Part shown: positions 7,544-11,472 of the stretch, piece after piece
How positions within the stretch are numbered: position 1 is the first letter of the stretch
Layout: the number at the start of each line of letters is the position of its first letter
Assembly (NCBI GenBank): GCA_027010005.1
Contig: JALVCM010000221.1
Coordinates: 1 to 11,472, forward strand
Direction: 5' to 3'
From: Thiohalobacter sp.
GTDB taxonomy: Bacteria > Pseudomonadota > Gammaproteobacteria > DSM-19610
DNA length: 11,472 nucleotides
The notes under the pieces: generated by a model
What the model saw: the letters and a program-made list of their open reading frames with translations, nothing else
The model's database searches: none
What the model was told of the DNA's origin: nothing
Position numbers and translations under genes: made by a program

Positions 7544-8503
7544 GTGTATAACGCAAGATATTTGCTCATGGTTGTTCTCTTGCTGGTTTCAGGTGGTTGC
7601 AGCCGGTCCCTGGATGAGCCGTTACGTGTAGGCAGCAATATCTGGCCCGGTTATGAAAGTCTCTATCTCGCTCGCAGCCTTGGTCTCTACCCGAAACAAT
7701 CCATTCACCTGGTAGAGTTGCCTTCAGCAACAACCGTGATACAGGCTATTACGACCGGGGCACTCGATGCAGCCTGTTTGACCCTCGATGAGGTGCTTGC
7801 CGCCCGCGCACGCGGTGTGGACCTGCAGGTACTACTGGTTATGGATGTGTCAGCAGGTGGCGATGTATTGCTGGCACGCCCGCCCATCCAAAGCCTCGAT
7901 CAGTTACGTGGCAAGACCATCGCTGTGGAAAATACTGCAGTAGGGGCCATTCTCCTGGATGGTGCACTCCAGACGGCGGGGCTGCAGCCTGAAGACGTAA
8001 TCCTGAAATTCGCCGGTGTGGATGAGCACGAGAGCGTGTACCTGTCTGGCACGGTAGATGCGGTGGTGACACTCGAGCCTGTGCGCAGTCATCTTCTTGC
8101 GCAGGGCGCAATCCAGTTGTTTGACAGCCGCCAGATTCCTGACCGGATTGTAGACGTGCTGGTGGCGCGTCATGAAGTTACAACAGGCTATGGACCTCGG
8201 CTTCGAGAGCTTGTTCGTGCACATTTCGCTGCACTGGCCTACCGTCACGGACATCCCGAAGACGCCAATCAACGTACAGCACCGATTTACGGAGTCAGGC
8301 CGGAACAGATGAAAAACCTGTTTGAAGGCCTGGAGATTCCGGATCTTGCAGAAAACCGGTGGCTGTTGAATGGAGATCCACCCCCCCTGGAGGAAACTGC
8401 CCGTGAGTTGATTGTTGTCATGCACCGTGCCGGGTTACTGCGTGACGGGGTGAAGATATCCGGCATGATCGAGCCAGACTTCCTGCCAGCGGAATCCCTC
8501 TGA
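7544..8503 (+). CDS. NMT1/TauA-like ABC-type substrate-binding lipoprotein, probable sensor partner
   Basis: Periplasmic solute-binding protein of the NitT/TauT (NMT1-like) class, anchored as a lipoprotein. From GTG 7544 (AGGT 7 nt upstream) it is 319 aa and starts MYNARYLLMVVLLLVSGGC. That is a short signal peptide with one basic residue, a hydrophobic core and a lipobox-like end, making C19 the likely lipidated residue. An upstream TTG at 7460 would add a charged tail before the signal peptide and is rejected. The mature protein opens with LRVGSNIWPGYESLYLARS (27-45), typical of the family, then ITTGALDAACLTLDEVL (69-85), GKTIAVENTAVGAILL (123-138) and VDAVVTLEPVRSHLL (171-185), the two-lobe core. 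No permease or ATPase gene follows. The stop is one base from the start of a membrane hybrid kinase, so it probably delivers a ligand signal instead of feeding a transporter. The ligand is unknown. Confidence 0.88.
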   Translation: MYNARYLLMVVLLLVSGGCSRSLDEPLRVGSNIWPGYESLYLARSLGLYPKQSIHLVELPSATTVIQAITTGALDAACLTLDEVLAARARGVDLQVLLVMDVSAGGDVLLARPPIQSLDQLRGKTIAVENTAVGAILLDGALQTAGLQPEDVILKFAGVDEHESVYLSGTVDAVVTLEPVRSHLLAQGAIQLFDSRQIPDRIVDVLVARHEVTTGYGPRLRELVRAHFAALAYRHGHPEDANQRTAPIYGVRPEQMKNLFEGLEIPDLAENRWLLNGDPPPLEETARELIVVMHRAGLLRDGVKISGMIEPDFLPAESL

Positions 8504-8504
8504 C

Positions 8505-11198
8505 ATGCGTACCCTTAACCTGCGCATCTGGTTCCCTGTTTTTATTGCCCTGCTGCTTGGTCTGGTGCTGTTGTTATGGATCGGTCTTCAGTACCGGCAT
8601 CTTGTCGAACGCACCCAGCAACAGCAACTGGGCCTGTGGCGTGACACCTTGTCCAGCCTGCAGGTCAATGTCAGTCACGAACTCTTGCGGGGTGATGTCG
8701 GTGAGGCACAGTTTCTGATCAGTCAATATGCGCTCAACCCTGACTTGCGGGTGCTGGCGGTTATCGATCATCGTGGCCAGGTGTTGCTGGCCAACCACTA
8801 TGAATGGCGAGGTCAGTCTGCGAAAAAGCTGCCTGGCTATGAACGGCTTGTTTACGGGCATGGATCTTCGGAAAGCAACTTTCACCTTGATATTCACCTG
8901 GACGACAGGGGGGACAATATTCATGCAACCCTGCCTGTTTCCCTGCCCGGACAAGCCGATGGCCTGGGAAATCTGCAAATGGGAAAGATTTACTTTCTTT
9001 TTGACCTGACCCGTGCCAGGCAGAGTGTGCGTGATCTGCTGGTCGCGGATATGTCAGTTATGTCACCATTGTTGTTGCTGGCCACCCTGCTGGTGTGGTT
9101 GATGTTTCGTCATTTCGTCAGTCGCCCCCTGGAGGTACTGCGCAGCGCCAGCAAGAAGATGTCCGAAGGACAGTTTGAGCCGGTTGACCTGAAAGGGAAG
9201 GGTGAGCTGGCCAGGCTGGCGCAAAGTTTCAATGAAATGGCCAGGCGTATCAGCATGGAACAGCATCGCCTGTATGACAGTGAGCAGCGTTTCCGGCAAC
9301 TGGCGGAGAACATCAATGAGGTGTTCTGGCTGGGTTCACCGGACTGGCGCAAAGTATTTTATGTCAGTCCGGCATTTGAGAAATACTGGGGAAAGTCGGC
9401 CCTGGCCCTCTACCGGGACCCCCGTTTGTGGCTTGAAATAGTCCATCCGGATGACCGGGAACAGGTACTGGCAGATATTCCCGCTGACCTTGATGCCTTC
9501 GGTGACTGTGTTAATTTCCGGGAATACCGGATTCAGAAGCCTGACGGGGAGGTACGCTGGATCAAGGCGAGGGCCTACCCGGTGCGTGATGCAGACAGGA
9601 AGGTTGTTCGTGTTGCAGGGATTGCCGAAGATATCACCCAGGCCAGAAATGCTGAAATTGTTGTCAGGGAAAGTGCGCAACGCCTGGCGGAAGCACAACG
9701 TATCGCGCATGTAGGCAGTTGGGAGCTGGACCTGGTCAACGATACACTATGGTGGTCTGAAGAAACCTACTGTATTTTCGAGATTAACCCGCAGAAAAAA
9801 GACATTACATTTGAGACTTTTCTTGAAGCGGTACACCCGGATGACAGAAAAAAAGTAGCCACTGCCTATAAAATCTCTGTCGAAAATAAAACACCGTACA
9901 GTATCGATCATCGTCTGCAGATGCCGGACGGCCGGATAAAATATATCCAGGAACTTGGCAGGACCTTGTATGACGATGCGGGTAACCCGTTATGCTCCCA
10001 GGGCACCGTGCAGGACATCACTGATCGCGTCATGATGGAAGAAGCCCTGCGACGTTCCCAGAAAATGGAAGCCATTGGTCAGCTCTCCGGCGGTATCGCA
10101 CACGATTTCAATAACCAGCTTGGTATTGTTATCGGTTACCTGGATTTTCTGAAAAATGAAGTAGCCAATGACGAAAAATCTGCCAGGTGGATTGATACTG
10201 CCTCCAGAGCAACACTGCGATGCATGGACCTTACACGGCAGTTGCTGACATTTTCTCGCAAGAAGGGCCAGGAAAAAACGGTTGTTGATCTTAATGTACT
10301 GCTGAAAGACCTCGAAACCATGGTTTCACGTTCGGTTACACCTGAAATCGATGTGCAGTATTTCCTTTCGGACAGGTTATGGAAAACCGAAATCAATGCC
10401 GGGGAGTTCGAGGATGCCATTCTGAATCTGGTAATCAATGCCCGTGATGCCATGCCGGGTGGTGGTAAACTCCTGATTGAAACAACCAACCGGCGACTGG
10501 ATGCCGATTATGCGGTGAGAAACCCCGGCGTTACACCCGGGGATTATGTACAGGTTATGATCAGTGATACCGGTGCCGGTATGGATGAGCGAACACTTGA
10601 GCGTGTGTTTGAGCCCTTTTTTACCACCAAGCCGGAAGGCAAGGGTACTGGCCTGGGCATGGCGATGGTGTACGGTTTCGCAAATCGTTACGGGGGTAAC
10701 GTCAAGGTATATTCAGAGATCGGTGTCGGAACGACAGTTCGTTTGTATCTTCCCTGTGCGAGTGGCCAGGAACAGTTTGATGACAGCGACAGGGTCGATA
10801 CGGCCAGCTTGCCGGGGGGCAGTGAATCTGTCCTGATTGTCGATGATGAACCTGATCTGTTGCGGCTCGCTGACCAGTATCTGACCAGGCTGGGATACCG
10901 GACCTTTACAGCAGAAAATATTCCCGGGGCCATGCAAATACTGGAAAGCGATGAGCCGGTCGATATATTATTCAGCGATGTTGTGATGCCCGGCGGTATG
11001 AATGGTTATGAATTTGCACAACAGGCAACAGAAAAGAGACCGGGTATAAAAGTGTTACTGACGTCGGGCTATACCTCAAAGACCGTAGCGCACAACGGCC
11101 TGGCACGATTTTCTGCGCAGTTGCTGAACAAGCCCTATCGTGAAACAGACCTGGCACGTCGTATCAGAAGTGTGCTCGATGAGAGTGATGCGGAATAG
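8505..11198 (+). CDS. Hybrid sensor histidine kinase (periplasmic domain-HAMP-PAS-PAS-HisKA-HATPase-receiver)
   Basis: Inner-membrane sensor kinase of 897 aa. TM1 is at about 8-29, a periplasmic domain of roughly 155 residues follows, TM2 is at about 186-203 and HAMP at about 204-252. Two PAS domains lie at about 260-380 (EVFWLGSPDWRKVFYVSPAF; HPDD at 314-317) and 395-510 (AHVGSWELDL; HPDD at 444-447), each with a PAC-like end (AEDIT, VQDIT). The dimerisation/phosphorylation box GGIAHDFNNQL gives H533, the HDFNN class typical of NtrB-like kinases. ATP-binding boxes are N646 (NARDAMP), DTGAGM (688-693), FEPFFTTK (702-709) and GKGTGLGMAMV (712-722). The C-terminal receiver (about 775-895) has DDEPD, phospho-acceptor D825, T853 and K876. 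There is no HPt domain, so the receiver may modulate the kinase or pass phosphate elsewhere. The start lies 1 nt after the upstream stop with only a weak ribosome binding site, pointing to translational coupling. Confidence 0.95.
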   Translation: MRTLNLRIWFPVFIALLLGLVLLLWIGLQYRHLVERTQQQQLGLWRDTLSSLQVNVSHELLRGDVGEAQFLISQYALNPDLRVLAVIDHRGQVLLANHYEWRGQSAKKLPGYERLVYGHGSSESNFHLDIHLDDRGDNIHATLPVSLPGQADGLGNLQMGKIYFLFDLTRARQSVRDLLVADMSVMSPLLLLATLLVWLMFRHFVSRPLEVLRSASKKMSEGQFEPVDLKGKGELARLAQSFNEMARRISMEQHRLYDSEQRFRQLAENINEVFWLGSPDWRKVFYVSPAFEKYWGKSALALYRDPRLWLEIVHPDDREQVLADIPADLDAFGDCVNFREYRIQKPDGEVRWIKARAYPVRDADRKVVRVAGIAEDITQARNAEIVVRESAQRLAEAQRIAHVGSWELDLVNDTLWWSEETYCIFEINPQKKDITFETFLEAVHPDDRKKVATAYKISVENKTPYSIDHRLQMPDGRIKYIQELGRTLYDDAGNPLCSQGTVQDITDRVMMEEALRRSQKMEAIGQLSGGIAHDFNNQLGIVIGYLDFLKNEVANDEKSARWIDTASRATLRCMDLTRQLLTFSRKKGQEKTVVDLNVLLKDLETMVSRSVTPEIDVQYFLSDRLWKTEINAGEFEDAILNLVINARDAMPGGGKLLIETTNRRLDADYAVRNPGVTPGDYVQVMISDTGAGMDERTLERVFEPFFTTKPEGKGTGLGMAMVYGFANRYGGNVKVYSEIGVGTTVRLYLPCASGQEQFDDSDRVDTASLPGGSESVLIVDDEPDLLRLADQYLTRLGYRTFTAENIPGAMQILESDEPVDILFSDVVMPGGMNGYEFAQQATEKRPGIKVLLTSGYTSKTVAHNGLARFSAQLLNKPYRETDLARRIRSVLDESDAE

Positions 11199-11202
11199 GG
11201 CG

Positions 11203-11301
11203 TTATGACGGGTTTTTACAGCAACCCGATGCAAGCAGGGTCACGGCTATCATCACAACGACTATCACAGCGCCACTGAGGGTAAATGCATCCAGAAACA
11301 T
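11203..11301 (-). CDS. 32-codon single-helix membrane peptide
   Basis: This ORF encodes 32 residues starting MFLDAFTLSGAV, with one strongly hydrophobic helix (about 8-27, LSGAVIVVVMIAVTLLASG) and a short basic/polar end CCKNPS. The start at 11301 has GGAG (11308-11311) with 6-nt spacing. An in-frame ATG at 11313 would add four residues but has no Shine-Dalgarno. A sigma-70-type promoter lies about 30 nt further upstream on the same strand. The double cysteine after the helix resembles a lipobox region but is one residue out of register. It lies downstream of the Fis-type regulator gene and its stop faces the kinase stop 5 bp away. I recognise no family. Promoter, ribosome binding site and helix together make a real small protein likely. 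Confidence 0.5.
   Translation of the reverse strand: MFLDAFTLSGAVIVVVMIAVTLLASGCCKNPS
11209..11228. terminator. Small hairpin at the kinase 3' end, weak terminator candidate
   Basis: CGGGTT (11209-11214) and AACCCG (11223-11228) pair around an 8-nt loop that contains TTT on the plus strand. It starts 11 bp after the kinase stop and overlaps the last codons of the small minus-strand ORF. The stem is short and no T-run follows it on either strand, so a terminator role is only a possibility. Confidence 0.3.
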
Positions 11302-11335
11302 GTCTGACTCCATTGATACGGAACTAGCTGGCCGA

Positions 11336-11357
11336 TATATTAGCAATATCTAATATA
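11336..11357. repeat. AT-rich 8-bp perfect inverted repeat overlapping a promoter, possible operator
   Basis: TATATTAG (11336-11343) and CTAATATA (11350-11357) are exact reverse complements with a 6-nt spacer. The element covers the -10 and most of the spacer of the minus-strand promoter for the small membrane peptide, where a repressor site would be expected. In so AT-rich a stretch part of the symmetry may be chance. Confidence 0.45.
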
Positions 11358-11365
11358 ACTATCAA
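11337..11365 (-). promoter_or_regulatory. sigma-70-type promoter with extended -10 for the small membrane peptide
   Basis: On the minus strand the sequence reads TTGATA (11360-11365, five of six to TTGACA), a 17-nt spacer, then TAATAT (11337-11342, four of six to TATAAT) preceded by TGC, an extended -10. The predicted start near 11330 leaves a leader of about 30 nt before the ATG at 11301. It lies just downstream of the Fis-type gene, so it can drive only the small ORF. Confidence 0.5.
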
Positions 11366-11389
11366 GCACTGGCCGGCAGCACCCGCCAT

Positions 11390-11472
11390 TCAGATCAGCT
11401 TCAGACGATGCATGCGGCGCCAGAGTGTGCTGCGGTCGATGCCCAGGTTCCGCGCAGCCCTGGCCCGGTTGC
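11390..11472 (-). CDS. C-terminal fragment of a Fis-type HTH regulator (probably sigma-54-dependent, NtrC-like)
   Basis: Only the last 26 codons are inside the window; the gene continues past the right edge. The fragment begins NRARAARNLGIDRSTLWRR and ends at TGA 11390-11392. This is the Fis-type helix-turn-helix found at the C-terminus of NtrC-family activators, where N-x-x-x-A-A-x-x-L-G-I-x-R-x-T-L-x-R is typical. The stop right after the second helix is normal for such proteins. NtrC-like regulators commonly pair with HDFNN-type kinases such as the one that converges on it here, so a functional pair is plausible. Whether it carries a receiver, PAS or GAF domain and an AAA+ module cannot be seen. 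Confidence 0.8.
   Translation of the reverse strand, partial: NRARAARNLGIDRSTLWRRMHRLKLI

Noticed and set aside
11366..11392. Possible sigma-54 promoter (TGGC...GC) just after the Fis-type gene stop
   Set aside because: The spacing between GG and GC elements does not fit the -24/-12 pattern, while a better sigma-70-type promoter lies immediately downstream.

Overview
This window looks like part of the chromosome of a Gram-negative proteobacterium, probably a gammaproteobacterium. The evidence is moderately GC-rich coding sequence, a lipoprotein signal peptide, a PhnA-family protein, an NtrB-type (HDFNN) sensor kinase beside a Fis-type regulator, and a sigma-32-like promoter in front of ftsH. 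The genus cannot be fixed from the sequence. There are no tRNA or rRNA genes, CRISPR arrays, transposases or phage genes, so this looks like ordinary chromosome with some accessory sensory and envelope genes.

Layout. (1) 14-1918, minus: a complete FtsH membrane AAA+ zinc protease, with a sigma-32-like promoter at 1979-2005. (2) 2030-2798, plus: a DNA/RNA non-specific endonuclease with all key catalytic residues, preceded by a 16-codon hydrophobic leader ORF that has the stronger ribosome binding site. A large imperfect hairpin at 2812-2865 separates it from the convergent next gene. (3) 2884-3672, minus: an exported protein with two dockerin/EF-hand-type calcium loops joined to a histidine-rich domain of unknown function. 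(4) 3810-7402, plus: a likely operon of a small two-helix membrane protein, a PhnA/YjdM-type zinc-ribbon protein (start and stop overlap as TTGA) and a P2-type cation-pumping ATPase. A perfect 10-bp inverted repeat sits just before the ATPase ribosome binding site. (5) 7544-11198, plus: an NMT1/TauA-like periplasmic binding lipoprotein, then after 1 nt a hybrid histidine kinase with a periplasmic domain, HAMP, two PAS domains, HisKA, HATPase and a receiver. (6) 11203-11472, minus: a 32-codon single-helix membrane peptide with its own convincing promoter and Shine-Dalgarno, and the last 26 codons of a Fis-type (probably NtrC-like) regulator running off the window.

How the genes may work together. 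The right-hand end reads as a sensory locus. A solute-binding lipoprotein has no ABC permease or ATPase in view but is coupled to a membrane hybrid kinase, and an NtrC/Fis-like regulator converges from the other side. The most economical model is that the binding protein presents a ligand to the kinase, as in LuxP/LuxQ or TorT/TorS, and that the regulator, and perhaps the small membrane peptide, belong to the same circuit. This is inference from gene order and domains.
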